Positions 15,793-26,211 of a stretch of DNA of 64,000 nt are shown in pieces. Origin of the DNA: Exiguobacterium algae (GTDB taxonomy: Bacteria > Bacillota > Bacilli > Exiguobacteriales > Exiguobacteriaceae). The position numbers were made by a program, and so were the translations under genes. Location: positions 434,001-498,000 of the forward strand of contig NZ_JACSKZ010000001.1 in the NCBI RefSeq assembly GCF_018617875.1, read 5' to 3'. Position 1 is the stretch's first letter. Every line of letters begins with the position of its first letter. The notes under the pieces were generated by a model. That model was given only the letters and a program-made list of their open reading frames with translations, did not search any database and was not told the DNA's origin.

Positions 15793-16398
15793 TTATTCGC
15801 CTTCTTTTTGTATGGTCTCAAATTGTGTCAACAGCCAGTCGATTTGCTTTGGTAAGTCTTGCAGGGAGCCGTTGTTATTGATCAAAAAGTCAGCCCGATG
15901 TTTTTTCTCTTCGATCGGGATTTGTGAATGGATGCGCGCGAGCGCTTCTTCTTTCGTCAGTCCGTTCCGCTCCATGAGCCGCATCAACTGGATTTCTTCT
16001 CGGCAATAGACGACAACCGAGTAATCGACCAAATCCAGCATCGTTCCTTCAAACAGAAGCGGGATGTCAAAAATGACGACTTTCTCACCTGCTGCCTCAT
16101 AAGCGTGCATCTGTTCCTGCATTTCTTCCCGAATCGCCGGATGCATCAATTGATTCAGCCGCTCCCGCTTCGCATCATCATGAAAAATTTCGCGACCGAG
16201 CGCCGGACGGTTCAATTGATCTCCGTCAAAGCATTGCGGAAAAGCGGATTGCACCCCCGAAAAGGCTTTCCCCCCCGGTTCCACAACCGTCCGAGCGATT
16301 TGATCCGCATCGATGATCGGGATTTGCTTCTCCCGAAGCAACTTCGAAACCGTCGACTTTCCTGTCGCGATGCCACCGGTTAATCCAATTTTCAACAT
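15793..16398 (-). CDS. coaE: Dephospho-CoA kinase
   Basis: This 201-residue P-loop kinase performs the last step of CoA synthesis, phosphorylating the 3'-OH of dephospho-CoA. Visible are Walker A GLTGGIATGKST, IDADQIART, and the lid region around RLMERNGLTKEEALARI followed by ADFLINNNGS. The ATG at 16398 is chosen with GGGGTG a few bases upstream, although an in-frame GTG lies nine bases earlier. It follows mutM by 12 bases, in the polA-mutM-coaE cluster. Confidence 0.95.
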   Translation of the reverse strand: MLKIGLTGGIATGKSTVSKLLREKQIPIIDADQIARTVVEPGGKAFSGVQSAFPQCFDGDQLNRPALGREIFHDDAKRERLNQLMHPAIREEMQEQMHAYEAAGEKVVIFDIPLLFEGTMLDLVDYSVVVYCREEIQLMRLMERNGLTKEEALARIHSQIPIEEKKHRADFLINNNGSLQDLPKQIDWLLTQFETIQKEGE

Positions 16399-16410
16399 GA
16401 TGCCCACCCC

Positions 16411-17235
16411 TTATTGTTGACAGTGCGGACAATAATGCGTACCCCGTCCGCCTAACTTCATTTTTTCAATCGGATGCCCACAGCGCTGACACGGTTCTCC
16501 AGTCTGTCCGTAAACGTAGAGACGGTCTTGGAATGTTCCCGTCGCACCGTCAGGGTTCGTGTAACTTCGAATCGTGCTCCCTCCGCGCTCAATCGCTTCC
16601 GATAATACGGCGACCGCTTCCGTGCGGACACGTTCCACTTCTGCAAGCGACAAACTTGCGGCAGTCCGTGTCGGATGAATCCCAGCTCGGAACAGCGTCT
16701 CATCGACATAAATGTTTCCAAGGCCGACAAAAATCGATTGGTCAAGGAGCGCTGTTTTGATCGCCCGGGACTTCAACTTTCGTAAGCGTTGATGGAGCGA
16801 GTCGCTAGTCACTCGCTCATCAAATGGCTCATATGCGAGAAGTGACAACGGTGGCGTCGAATGAACCGCTTCATTGGTCCGTAGCTCCATCGTCCCGAAT
16901 TTTCGAACGTCATTGTAATGAAGGGTGGACTGGTCAGTGAACGTAAACACAACGTGCGTGTGTTTGACAGGTTCGACCTGACGCTCATGTGGGAAGAATT
17001 TCCCTTCCATTCGCAAATGCGAGACAAGATAGCCGTGTTCTAACTTGAACAAAATAAACTTCCCACGGCGCTCCACGTCAAGGATGCGTTCTCCAATCAA
17101 TTGTTGTTTCCATACGTCTGCCTCCTGGCCCCGTATCACTTTATCGTCATACACATCGACCGACTGAATCGTTTTTCCTGACACAAACGGTCGCAGCCGG
17201 CGACAGACGGTTTCAACTTCCGGTAACTCTGGCAT
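16411..17235 (-). CDS. mutM: Formamidopyrimidine-DNA glycosylase
   Basis: This 274-residue base-excision enzyme removes 8-oxoguanine and formamidopyrimidines and nicks the AP site. The N-terminal MPELPEVETV has the catalytic Pro and Glu, the helix-two-turn-helix contains FVGLGNIYVDETLFRAGIHP, and the C-terminal zinc finger has CQRCGHPI...CPHC. Length is standard. It lies 21 bases after polA, making a DNA repair pair, as in Bacillus. Confidence 0.97.
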   Translation of the reverse strand: MPELPEVETVCRRLRPFVSGKTIQSVDVYDDKVIRGQEADVWKQQLIGERILDVERRGKFILFKLEHGYLVSHLRMEGKFFPHERQVEPVKHTHVVFTFTDQSTLHYNDVRKFGTMELRTNEAVHSTPPLSLLAYEPFDERVTSDSLHQRLRKLKSRAIKTALLDQSIFVGLGNIYVDETLFRAGIHPTRTAASLSLAEVERVRTEAVAVLSEAIERGGSTIRSYTNPDGATGTFQDRLYVYGQTGEPCQRCGHPIEKMKLGGRGTHYCPHCQQ

Positions 17236-17256
17236 ACAAATTTCCTTTCTTTCCGT

Positions 17257-19851
17257 TTATTTCGTGTCGAACCACGTCTCTCCGACCGAGCCGTCTGCCC
17301 GGAGCGGCACATCGAGCGTGACCGTGTGTTCCATGGCTTGCTTCACGAGTGACTCGAGAGCATCCATTTCGTCTTTTGGCCCCTCAAAAATTAGTTCATC
17401 ATGAACTTGGAGCAAGAGACGTGATTTGAGATCAGACGCCTGCAGGGTCCGATCGACATCGATCATCGCCTTTTTAATGATATCTGCCGCCGTCCCTTGA
17501 ATCGGTGTATTGATTGCCGTTCTCTCCGCAAAACCTCGCAAGTTAAAGTTGCGGGAATGAATGTCGGGAATGTTTCTACGGCGCTTCAACATCGTTTCGA
17601 CATAGCCGTGTTCACGAGCCCGCTCGATGGCGGCATCCATAAAGGTTTTCACGCCAGGGAACTGTTCAAAATACGTGTCGATAAACGTTTGGGCTTCTTT
17701 ACGGGTGATGCCCAGGTTCTGAGATAGCCCGTAGTCACTGATTCCGTAGATGATTCCAAAGTTGACCGCCTTTGCCTGGCGACGCATGAGCGAGGTCACT
17801 TCTTCTGGTGAGACTTTAAATACGTTCGCCGCAGTCGACGTATGGATGTCCTCGTCATGTAAGAATGCGGCGAGCATCTTCTCGTCTTGTGACATGTGTG
17901 CCATGATGCGCAGTTCGATTTGAGAGTAATCGACCGCATATAACAACCAATCCGGTTCACTCGCCGTGAACGCTTTACGGATCCGTCGTCCTTCCTCCAG
18001 ACGAATCGGAATGTTCTGCAGGTTCGGATTGACAGAAGACAGGCGCCCTGTCTGCGTTAGCGTCTGTGTATAACGGGTATGAATCTTCCCATCCTCTTTG
18101 ATCACTTTTTGCAACCCTTCCACATACGTCGATTGCAGTTTTCCAAGTTCACGATAATGCATGATCTTCTCGATCACCGGATGCATCGGGGCTAACTTTT
18201 CCAGAACGTCGGCGGCGGTCGAATAGCCTGTCTTCGTCTTCTTAACAGGCGGCAGGCCTAGTTTTTCAAACAGGATGACCCCGAGTTGTTTAGGCGAGTT
18301 GATATTGAACGGTTCGCCAGCCAATTCGTGGATTGACTTCTCTAACTGATTGAGTCGCTCTCTTAAGTCCACTTCCATCTCTTGAAGCGTGGAGACATCG
18401 ACATGAATCCCTGCCCATTCCATCTCTGCGAGGACCGACACGAGCGGACGCTCCAATTCTTCATACAGGGCCGTTTGTTCATTTTGATTCAATTCATCGG
18501 TCACTCGTTGGAAAAGTGTCAACACTGCGAACGCTTTTTCACCGATATGGCGGTGAAGAATCACTTGTTCAGGGATATGGATTTTGGCCCCTTTTCCGTA
18601 TACGGCTTCATCTTCCGTCAAGGAATACGAGAAATGAGCGGCAATCGAGCTCAACGTCGTGCCTCCAGACAGGTTAAGTAAATAACCTGCGACGAGTAAA
18701 TCTTCATATCCACGTAACGTCAACCCTTGTCGTTTCAATTGGATAATGGTTTGCTTTGCGTCCAGACAAATCGTGGGTTGCGTCTCCTCTTCAACCCAGG
18801 CGCGGACCCGTTCATCCTGGAGCAGGTCAAGCTGTCCGACGGTGACACCAGCATCGGACGCAATCGCGACTCCAATCACGTCTTCTTCAAAATAATCGTC
18901 CTGAAGCTGTTCGAGTAAAAGAACGGCTTTGGATAAGTCATGTTGCCCGATATCAATTTGTTGAAGCTCTTGTTTTGGAGCGCTTTCTTCTTCCGTCGTT
19001 CCTGAAAGTTTCCCGAGAAGGGACTTGAACTGAAGGTCGACGAACAGTGGTTTCACTTTCGAGACGTCATAAGGGTGGAACACCAACTCGTCAGGACTCA
19101 AATCAATCGGGACGCTCGTGTGGATCGTCGCCAACTGCTTCGACATTTTCGCTTCCCGCTCGTTCGCCTCGACTTTTTCTTTTTGTTTCCCTTTCAGTTC
19201 ATCCGTATGTTCGTATAACGCTTCCACCGATCCGTATTTTGTAATCAGTTTCAACGCCGTCTTCTCCCCGACCCCCGGGATTCCAGGGATGTTATCCGAC
19301 TTATCGCCCATCAGCCCTTTCAAATCAATCATTTGAATCGGAGCCAAGCCTTCATAGCGTTCTTTAAACGCAGCTTCGTTCATCGTCTCGACGTCGGTGA
19401 TTCCTCGTTTTGTTAAGTAAACCGTCACGCGATCGTCAATCAACTGAAGTAAATCTTTATCCCCCGTTACGACAGTGACTTGATCGAATGACTTGTTTTT
19501 AGAGAGGGTGCCGATAATGTCATCCGCCTCATATTGATTCAATTCGAGAACTGAAATCCCGAACGCTTTACACACATCGCGCACGAGTGGGAACTGTTCA
19601 CGCAGTTCCCCTGGTGTTTTTTCCCGACCACCCTTGTACTCAGCGTACGTATCATGACGAAACGTTTTTTTCGAGGCATCGAACGCCACCGCAAAATGCG
19701 TCGGTTGTTCATCTTCCATTAACTTCAATAACATCATCGTAAATCCATAGACCGCATTCGTGTTTCGACCTGATGCATCCGACATCGGAGGCAGCGCAAA
19801 AAAAGCGCGGTACGTCAACGAGTTCCCGTCCAGGAGTAGTAATTTGTTCAT
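17257..19851 (-). CDS. polA: DNA polymerase I
   Basis: This 864-residue polymerase is used in Okazaki fragment maturation and repair. The N-terminal 5'-3' exonuclease (1-290) shows DGNSLTYRAFFALP and GDKSDNIPGIPGVGEKTA. The middle domain lacks the acidic residues of an active 3'-5' exonuclease (IGVAIASDAG where a DxE is expected), as in other Bacillales. The polymerase domain has YSQIELRIMAHMS, RRQAKAVNFGIIYG and LQVHDELIFE. GGAGG before the ATG-ATG pair supports a start at 19851 or 19854. Confidence 0.96.
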   Translation of the reverse strand: MNKLLLLDGNSLTYRAFFALPPMSDASGRNTNAVYGFTMMLLKLMEDEQPTHFAVAFDASKKTFRHDTYAEYKGGREKTPGELREQFPLVRDVCKAFGISVLELNQYEADDIIGTLSKNKSFDQVTVVTGDKDLLQLIDDRVTVYLTKRGITDVETMNEAAFKERYEGLAPIQMIDLKGLMGDKSDNIPGIPGVGEKTALKLITKYGSVEALYEHTDELKGKQKEKVEANEREAKMSKQLATIHTSVPIDLSPDELVFHPYDVSKVKPLFVDLQFKSLLGKLSGTTEEESAPKQELQQIDIGQHDLSKAVLLLEQLQDDYFEEDVIGVAIASDAGVTVGQLDLLQDERVRAWVEEETQPTICLDAKQTIIQLKRQGLTLRGYEDLLVAGYLLNLSGGTTLSSIAAHFSYSLTEDEAVYGKGAKIHIPEQVILHRHIGEKAFAVLTLFQRVTDELNQNEQTALYEELERPLVSVLAEMEWAGIHVDVSTLQEMEVDLRERLNQLEKSIHELAGEPFNINSPKQLGVILFEKLGLPPVKKTKTGYSTAADVLEKLAPMHPVIEKIMHYRELGKLQSTYVEGLQKVIKEDGKIHTRYTQTLTQTGRLSSVNPNLQNIPIRLEEGRRIRKAFTASEPDWLLYAVDYSQIELRIMAHMSQDEKMLAAFLHDEDIHTSTAANVFKVSPEEVTSLMRRQAKAVNFGIIYGISDYGLSQNLGITRKEAQTFIDTYFEQFPGVKTFMDAAIERAREHGYVETMLKRRRNIPDIHSRNFNLRGFAERTAINTPIQGTAADIIKKAMIDVDRTLQASDLKSRLLLQVHDELIFEGPKDEMDALESLVKQAMEHTVTLDVPLRADGSVGETWFDTK

Positions 19852-19911
19852 CATTCGACCTCCATTCTCTTCTGCATCCATCATACCATACGGGTACATG
19901 CGTTCGAAAAA

Positions 19912-19942
19912 AAAGACCCTTTTCTACAAGTAGAAAAGGGCC
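19912..19942 (-). terminator. Terminator of phoPR
   Basis: GGCCCTTTTCTAC-tt-GTAGAAAAGGGTC followed by a run of T on the minus strand, between phoR and polA. Confidence 0.9.
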
Positions 19943-20058
19943 AAATTTCTCGACCGTGTGGAGATGAACACTAGTCGAGTCACGAGATGATGAAGAGGTC
20001 TCATCAATAGAATATCAACTGTTTGTAAAGTGAATATGAACGAACGATAAAGGGATTG

Positions 20059-21786
20059 TTAATCTCGGGGGAAGCGGATGGTAAATGTCGTCCCTTCACC
20101 TTCGACACTCTCCACATCGATCGTCGCATGATGCAAGTCGATGATGTGTTTCACGATGGCGAGACCGAGCCCCGTTCCCCCGGAATTACGGCTTCGGGCT
20201 TTATCCACTCGATAGAACCGTTCAAAAATCCTGCTCACCTCTTTAGGCGCAATCCCAATCCCGTTGTCTTTTACGATCAAGACATAGGACTCTTCACGTA
20301 CATCGACCGTGACATCAACTTGACTTCCTTCCGGTGAATAGTTGATGGCGTTGGCGACCAGGTTCATGATGACCTGCTTCATTCGGTTCAGGTCCGCCTG
20401 TAAAGTGACATCCCCGTCATGATGCCGCTCCAACCGGATCGACTTCTTCTCTGCCTTCTGACTCAGGACGAGGCAAACATCATCAACGAGTTGGTTTACA
20501 TTCACCGCTTCAAACTCTAACTTGAAATCATCCCGTTCGAGACGTGAGAGCTCGAGTAAATCTTCAACAAGCATTTGCATCCGCGTCGCTTCTTTTTGGA
20601 TGATATCTAAGAATTGATCGCGCAGCTCCGGCACTTCCTTCGCCCCATCCAGCAACGTCTCGCTGAACCCCCGAATCGAAGTCAACGGCGTCTTCAGTTC
20701 GTGACTCACATTGGCAACGAAATCTTTTCGCATCTTCTCCAAACGTTTCAGCTCTGTAATATCGTTGAATAGTAATGTGGTCCCTCGCAACATACCGGTG
20801 TCGCTGAAAATCGGCGCAGCAGATACCATATACGTTTTTTGATTGAACCCGGTACGAATCGACAACTGACGGCGGTGGACCTCTTCTGTCAGGTACACAT
20901 CTTCAATGAGTGTTTCCACTTCCGGACTCGGTAAGATGCCATGATAAAATTGTCCGTTTGATAAATCATCGTATTGGAACATCTCCCGGTACGAGCGATT
21001 GACGAGTGTCACAATGCCACGTTCATCCACCAACAGGAGTCCGGCTCCCATATATTCGATCAAAGACTCGAGCCGTGCCCGTTGGACTGATTCCCCAAGC
21101 GAAATGGATTCTAAGTTTCGAGCAAGCACGTTGATGGAACCGGCGAGACTTCCCGTCTCTTCATCATTCCGTAACTCATAGACGCGCGCTCGATAATTTC
21201 CATCCGCCAGCTCCCGAAGGACGATCGTCGCCTCGTCGATTGGACGAATGAACTGATTGGTTAAGTTATGCAGGACAAACAAAATAATGAAGAACGAGAA
21301 AAACAACGCCAATGCGATTGTCAGCCAGATCCGGTCATATACGCCTTCTAAATCGGATACGTATCGGACGAACGTGAGGTACACCGTTTCTCCGTTCGCG
21401 ATATCCACCGGTTGGGTGAATTGAATCAAATCGTCCCGTTCACCATCACCGAACGTTCCTTCTTCCGGAATCAGCTCCGGTTCAATCTTATAGTCGATTG
21501 CCCCGACTCGAAATGGCGTGCCCGCAATGATTTCCATCCGATTGTTCAGTAGTAAGATATCAAAACTGCTGCCGTCGTCAATCTCACTGACATAATCCCG
21601 AATCTCGTCCAACTCGCCGCCTTCTAAGTATAAAGCAGCGAGTTGAGCGTCTTCTTTTAACCGGTCACGCTCCGAGTCCAAATAAAAATCTTTGAATAAC
21701 TGCCCGAGAACAAGACCAAGCGTCAATAATACACCGGTGACGAGCAGGATGAGCGTTGATAAAAAGCGAGAGCGATACGTCTTCAT
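20059..21786 (-). CDS. phoR: Phosphate-type sensor histidine kinase PhoR
   Basis: This 575-residue membrane kinase has TM1 at about 9-30, an extracytoplasmic sensor of about 120 residues, TM2 at about 150-172, HAMP (about 173-225), a PAS domain (about 235-330), a HisKA with FVANVSHELKTPLTSIRGF (phospho-His) and an HATPase with NAINYSPEG and GTGLGLAIVKHI. It pairs with PhoP; the ATG overlaps the phoP stop as ATGA. By order (phoP-phoR-polA) it matches the Bacillus phosphate starvation system. Confidence 0.92.
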   Translation of the reverse strand: MKTYRSRFLSTLILLVTGVLLTLGLVLGQLFKDFYLDSERDRLKEDAQLAALYLEGGELDEIRDYVSEIDDGSSFDILLLNNRMEIIAGTPFRVGAIDYKIEPELIPEEGTFGDGERDDLIQFTQPVDIANGETVYLTFVRYVSDLEGVYDRIWLTIALALFFSFFIILFVLHNLTNQFIRPIDEATIVLRELADGNYRARVYELRNDEETGSLAGSINVLARNLESISLGESVQRARLESLIEYMGAGLLLVDERGIVTLVNRSYREMFQYDDLSNGQFYHGILPSPEVETLIEDVYLTEEVHRRQLSIRTGFNQKTYMVSAAPIFSDTGMLRGTTLLFNDITELKRLEKMRKDFVANVSHELKTPLTSIRGFSETLLDGAKEVPELRDQFLDIIQKEATRMQMLVEDLLELSRLERDDFKLEFEAVNVNQLVDDVCLVLSQKAEKKSIRLERHHDGDVTLQADLNRMKQVIMNLVANAINYSPEGSQVDVTVDVREESYVLIVKDNGIGIAPKEVSRIFERFYRVDKARSRNSGGTGLGLAIVKHIIDLHHATIDVESVEGEGTTFTIRFPRD

Positions 21787-22487
21787 TCTGAAGTCGGCTC
21801 CTCCATCTTATAGCCTAGACCCCGAATCGTTTTTATATAAGAAGGTTTCTTTGTCGACGGCTCAATTTTTTCGCGCAAATGACTGATGTGGACGTCAACG
21901 ATTCGCGTATCTCCCACAAAATCGTAGTTCCAGATGGCAGACAACAGTTGGTCTCGGGTCAAGACCCGGCCTTTGTTTTTAGCCAGGTACGCCAACAGCT
22001 CAAATTCTTTCGGGGTCAATTCCAAGCGTTCGCCTTGTTTGAACACCTCATAGTTGGAAGTGACGATCTTGACATCCCCGATTTGAATGACATCTTCCTC
22101 GACTTCCGGTTGTTCCTGCGGAGCAGATCGTCTCAAAATCGCTTTTACCCGAGCCACGACCTCGCGCGGACTAAACGGCTTCGTCAAATAGTCATCCGCT
22201 CCCAGTTCAAGACCCAACACTTTATCGAACTCATCATCTTTAGCCGTTAACATTAATATTGGCGTATTCACTTTTTGTTGACGGAGACGTTTACACACTT
22301 CTAATCCGTCCATCTCCGGTAACATCAAATCCAGAACGATTAGGACCGCATCACGTTTCTCAGCCAACTCCAGACCGGTTTTCCCGTCGTGTGCCGTCTC
22401 CACCTCGAATCCTGCTTGCTCTAAATTAAATTTCAATAACGTCGCAATCGATACCTCATCATCGACAACAATTACTTTATCGGCCAC
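21783..22487 (-). CDS. phoP: Response regulator PhoP
   Basis: This 234-residue OmpR-type regulator has a receiver domain with the phospho-acceptor in VLDLMLPEMDGLEV and the conserved Lys in LTKPFSPREV. The C-terminal winged helix shows LTPKEFELLAYLAKNKGRVLTRDQLL and RTIRGLGYKME. The start is GTG at 22487 (VADKVIVVDDE), seven bases after GGAGG. It is co-transcribed with phoR, and in Bacillales it controls phosphate starvation genes. Confidence 0.93.
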   Translation of the reverse strand: MADKVIVVDDEVSIATLLKFNLEQAGFEVETAHDGKTGLELAEKRDAVLIVLDLMLPEMDGLEVCKRLRQQKVNTPILMLTAKDDEFDKVLGLELGADDYLTKPFSPREVVARVKAILRRSAPQEQPEVEEDVIQIGDVKIVTSNYEVFKQGERLELTPKEFELLAYLAKNKGRVLTRDQLLSAIWNYDFVGDTRIVDVHISHLREKIEPSTKKPSYIKTIRGLGYKMEEPTSE

Positions 22488-22630
22488 ACTTGTTCCTCCT
22501 CTGGTCTTTCTCATTCACCTTTCATTGTACAAACCAATGCCACAAACGACCAACCTCAAAACAAATCTTTACAAAAACAAAACAAATCCACCTTCAGTGT
22601 AGCATGTGCAGGCGTGCTTCTGAAAAATAA

Positions 22631-22663
22631 AAAGTCCCTTCTGCCGCATGACAGAAGGAACTA
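22631..22663 (-). terminator. Terminator after mdh
   Basis: AGTTCCTTCTGtcatgcggCAGAAGGGACTTTTT on the minus strand just after the mdh stop; it ends the citZ-icd-mdh transcript. Confidence 0.9.
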
Positions 22664-22668
22664 TTGCG

Positions 22669-23601
22669 TTATAACACGTTTAGCACGGAACGAACCGAAT
22701 CAGCGGAACGTTCAAGTGCCGATTTTTCTTCATCCGTCAAATCCAACTCAAGCACACGTTCGATTCCGTTTGCCCCAAGAATCGTCGGGACACCGAGATA
22801 CAGATCGTTAAATCCATATTCGCCTTCTAAGTAAGCAATCGCCGGTAAAATACGACGCTGATCCTTCAGGATTGCCTCGACCATCTCAACGATCGCCGCT
22901 GCAGGGGCATAGTAGGCAGAACCGTTTCCTAACAATTGGACAATCTCACCGCCGCCTTTACGCGTCCGTTCGACAATCGCCTCGATCCGGTCATCCGGAA
23001 TCAGTTTTTCAAGCGGGATGCCACCTGCGTAAGAGTAACGAATGAGCGGTACCATGTCATCTCCGTGCCCACCGAGTACAAAGCCGGAAACATCCTTCAC
23101 CGAAATGTTTAGTTCCTGGGCGACGAACGTACGGAACCGGGCCGTATCGAGAACGCCCGATTGACCGATGACACGCTCTTTCGGGAATCCCGATTCTTTG
23201 AACGCGGCGTATGTCATCGCATCGACAGGGTTCGTCAATAAGATGAGAATCGCCTCAGGCGAGTATCGTGCGATTTCTTTCACAACAGACCGCATGACTT
23301 TTGCGTTTGTTGCTACGAGATCATCACGACCCATTCCTGGTTTACGGGCAATCCCGGCTGTGATGACGACGATATCGGAATTTGCCGTTTCGGCGTAGTC
23401 CGATGTTCCCGTGATCCAGGAGTCGAATCCTTGGATTGGGGCAGTCTCTTGTAAGTCGAGCGCTTTCCCTTTCGTCGGTCCGACTTTTTCTTCCATATCG
23501 AGAAGGACGACATCCCCTAGCTCTTGTTGAGCCAGATAGAGCGCTGTTGTGGCGCCGGTGAATCCACTTCCAATGACAGAGATTTTGTTACGACGAATCA
23601 T
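22669..23601 (-). CDS. mdh: Malate dehydrogenase
   Basis: This 310-residue NAD-dependent enzyme interconverts malate and oxaloacetate in the TCA cycle. It belongs to the LDH-like group: [16 protein letters not shown], then LLDM (Asp for NAD), KPGMGRDDL with substrate-binding Arg, [12 protein letters not shown], and catalytic His in [11 protein letters not shown]. It is third in the citZ-icd-mdh operon, 36 bases after icd, as in Bacillus. Confidence 0.96.
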   Translation of the reverse strand: MIRRNKISVIGSGFTGATTALYLAQQELGDVVLLDMEEKVGPTKGKALDLQETAPIQGFDSWITGTSDYAETANSDIVVITAGIARKPGMGRDDLVATNAKVMRSVVKEIARYSPEAILILLTNPVDAMTYAAFKESGFPKERVIGQSGVLDTARFRTFVAQELNISVKDVSGFVLGGHGDDMVPLIRYSYAGGIPLEKLIPDDRIEAIVERTRKGGGEIVQLLGNGSAYYAPAAAIVEMVEAILKDQRRILPAIAYLEGEYGFNDLYLGVPTILGANGIERVLELDLTDEEKSALERSADSVRSVLNVL

Positions 23602-23637
23602 GTGCTCTCCCCCTTGGTTGACGTTTGTTCCGAACAG

Positions 23638-24909
23638 TTACATGTTTTTGATCAATTCATCCGCGAACTCAGAACATTTCACTTCTGTCGCGCCATCCAT
23701 GAGACGGGCGAAGTCATATGTGACGACTTTCGAAGCAATCGTTTTCTCCATTGAGTTGATGATGAGGTCTGCCGCCTCGTTCCAGTTCATGTGGCGAAGC
23801 ATCATTTCACCTGACAAGATGACCGACGACGGGTTCACTTTATCAAGGCCAGCGTATTTCGGTGCAGTACCGTGTGTTGCTTCGAAAATTGCGTGTCCTG
23901 TGACATAGTTGATGTTCGCACCCGGTGCGATCCCGATTCCGCCGACTTGTGCCGCGAGTGCATCTGAGATGTAGTCCCCGTTCAAGTTCATCGTTGCCAC
24001 AACATCGAACTCACGTGGACGAGTCAAGATTTGCTGAAGGAAGATATCCGCGATCGAATCTTTGACGATGATTTTGCCTTCTGCTTCCGCTTTCGCTTGC
24101 GCGTCGTTCGCAGCGGCTTCACCAGACTCTTCTTTGATGCGGTCGTATTGTGCCCAAGTGAAGACTTGATCGCCGTACTCCTCTTCTACTAATTCATAAC
24201 CCCAGTTTTTGAAGGCACCTTCTGTGAACTTCATGATGTTCCCTTTATGAACGAGTGTCAACGACTTACGATTGTTTGCAATTGCATACTCGATTGCCGC
24301 ACGGACGAGACGTTTCGTTCCTTCAGAAGATACTGGTTTGATTCCGATTCCTGATGTTTCAGGGAAGCGGATTTTGTTGACGTTCATTTCGTCTTGCAAG
24401 AATTTGATGAGTTTCTTCACTTCGTCGCTTCCTGAAGCGTACTCGATCCCTGCGTAGATGTCTTCTGTGTTCTCACGGAAGATGACCATGTCCGTGTCCT
24501 CAGGACGTTTAACAGGTGACGGTACACCTGTGAAGTAACGAACCGGACGAAGACATGTGTACAAGTCAAGTTCTTGGCGAAGCGCAACGTTCAACGAACG
24601 GATTCCACCACCGACTGGTGTCGTAAGCGGTCCTTTGATTGCAATCAAGTACTCGCGAATTTGATCGAGTGTCTCTGTCGGAAGCCATTCACCTTTTTCA
24701 TTAAATGCTTTTTCCCCAGCGTACACTTCCATCCATTCGATTTTCTTGTCGCCGCCGTATGCTTTTTCAACTGCAGCGTCAAATACACGAACAGCCGCGT
24801 TCCAAATATCCGGGCCTGTTCCGTCACCGATAATAAATGGTACGGTCGGTACGTTTGGTACGTTCAATACACCGTTTTCAACTGTAATCTTTTGTCCTTG
24901 TGTCAACAT
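23638..24909 (-). CDS. icd: Isocitrate dehydrogenase (NADP)
   Basis: This 423-residue enzyme oxidatively decarboxylates isocitrate to 2-oxoglutarate. Conserved parts are [12 protein letters not shown], the substrate loop [54 protein letters not shown] and [12 protein letters not shown] with the NADP region. The ATG at 24909 has AGGGGG seven bases upstream. A 26-bp near-perfect palindrome lies in the gap between citZ and icd. Confidence 0.96.
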   Translation of the reverse strand: MLTQGQKITVENGVLNVPNVPTVPFIIGDGTGPDIWNAAVRVFDAAVEKAYGGDKKIEWMEVYAGEKAFNEKGEWLPTETLDQIREYLIAIKGPLTTPVGGGIRSLNVALRQELDLYTCLRPVRYFTGVPSPVKRPEDTDMVIFRENTEDIYAGIEYASGSDEVKKLIKFLQDEMNVNKIRFPETSGIGIKPVSSEGTKRLVRAAIEYAIANNRKSLTLVHKGNIMKFTEGAFKNWGYELVEEEYGDQVFTWAQYDRIKEESGEAAANDAQAKAEAEGKIIVKDSIADIFLQQILTRPREFDVVATMNLNGDYISDALAAQVGGIGIAPGANINYVTGHAIFEATHGTAPKYAGLDKVNPSSVILSGEMMLRHMNWNEAADLIINSMEKTIASKVVTYDFARLMDGATEVKCSEFADELIKNM

Positions 24910-24934
24910 AATGAATCCCCCTAAGTACATTACT

Positions 24935-24960
24935 GTAGGTCGACGCGCGCGCCGACCTAC
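24935..24960. repeat. Palindrome between citZ and icd
   Basis: GTAGGTCG and CGACCTAC are exact inverted arms around an alternating GC core. On the minus strand no T run follows, so it is not a classical terminator for citZ. It could be an mRNA processing or stability hairpin or a protein site. Confidence 0.7.
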
Positions 24961-25005
24961 GTCACTTGTTAGTTTACCAAACTTTTGTCTAAAATGTGTC
25001 TCGAA

Positions 25006-26118
25006 TTAACGTTCGTTTACCGGAACGTAAGTACGGCTCGTCTCACCGACGTATTCTGCACGTGGACGAATCAAGCGGTTATCCGCATATTGCTCAAGAA
25101 TATGGGCAATCCAACCTGACATCCGCGACACAGCGAAGATTGGTGTGAATAAATCTTCTTCAAGACCAAGCGCATAATACGTTGAGGCCGAGTAGAAGTC
25201 GACGTTTGGTTTTAAGCCTTTTTCAGATTCCACGATGGCGTCGATTTTTTCTGACATCTCATACCATTTCGGTTCACCGATTTGGGCAGTCAACTGGCGG
25301 CTCATTTCTTTCAAATGTTTCGCACGTGGGTCGCCGTCCTTGTAGACACGGTGACCGAAGCCCATGATTTTCTCTTTGCGTTCAAATTTACCACGTACGT
25401 ATTCTTCGACGCGGTCCACTGTATCGATTTCATGGAGCATCTTCATTACGGCTTCATTCGCTCCGCCGTGAAGTGGGCCTTTGAGCGCACCCATTGCCGC
25501 CGTGACACCAGAATACATATCAGAAAGCGTCGCCACACAGACGCGTGCCGTGAACGTCGAAGCGTTCAACTCATGGTCGGCATGCAGGATCAACGCCTTA
25601 TCGATTGTCTTTTCTGCCACGTCGCTTGGCTCTTCACCGTTCAACATGTACAAGAAGTTCGCCGCGTATGAAAGACCTTGTTTCGGAGCGACAGGCTGCT
25701 CGCCTTTACGCAGACGTGCGAACGCCGTCACGATTGTAGCAACTTGTGCTTGGAGACGAATCGCTTTACGCATGTTTGCCTCATCACTCATATCTTCAGA
25801 TTCCTCATCATATAAAGCGAGTTGCGAGAGTGCCGTACGAATCGTCGCCATCGCATTGGCCGTTTTCGGTGCCCGTGCCAATGTATCCAGTACATCTTCC
25901 GGTAATTTTGCTTCTTTGACGAGCGCTTCCGATAATGCAGATAGTTCTTGTGCATTCGGCAAACGATCATTCCATAAGAGGAAAACGACTTCCTCAAACG
26001 TAGCATGGTCCGCTAAGTCGTCGATTGTATATCCTCCGTAAGTCAATTGGCCGTCAATAATCGAGCTGACTTTTGAGGCTGCTGCCACAATTCCTTCTAA
26101 CCCTTTTGTCGTTGACAT
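25006..26118 (-). CDS. citZ: Citrate synthase
   Basis: This 370-residue enzyme condenses acetyl-CoA and oxaloacetate. Catalytic segments are LILHADHELNASTFTARV (His), GPLHGGANEAVMKML (His), FGHRVYKDGDPRA and, near the end, a DFYSASTYYALGL segment with the catalytic Asp and an R-rich CoA/citrate site. The start MSTTKGLEG has AGGGGGAG upstream. It is first in the operon with icd and mdh. The leader has a cre-like site and a small hairpin, so carbon control by CcpA is likely. Confidence 0.96.
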   Translation of the reverse strand: MSTTKGLEGIVAAASKVSSIIDGQLTYGGYTIDDLADHATFEEVVFLLWNDRLPNAQELSALSEALVKEAKLPEDVLDTLARAPKTANAMATIRTALSQLALYDEESEDMSDEANMRKAIRLQAQVATIVTAFARLRKGEQPVAPKQGLSYAANFLYMLNGEEPSDVAEKTIDKALILHADHELNASTFTARVCVATLSDMYSGVTAAMGALKGPLHGGANEAVMKMLHEIDTVDRVEEYVRGKFERKEKIMGFGHRVYKDGDPRAKHLKEMSRQLTAQIGEPKWYEMSEKIDAIVESEKGLKPNVDFYSASTYYALGLEEDLFTPIFAVSRMSGWIAHILEQYADNRLIRPRAEYVGETSRTYVPVNER

Positions 26119-26211
26119 TCGTAACTCCCCCTCAGTCTTGTTTAAAAGTGGTCGACCGTAACGATAGTTTTTCAACCTTGAATACAGTCTTTTTATAGGG
26201 AATAAGGATCG

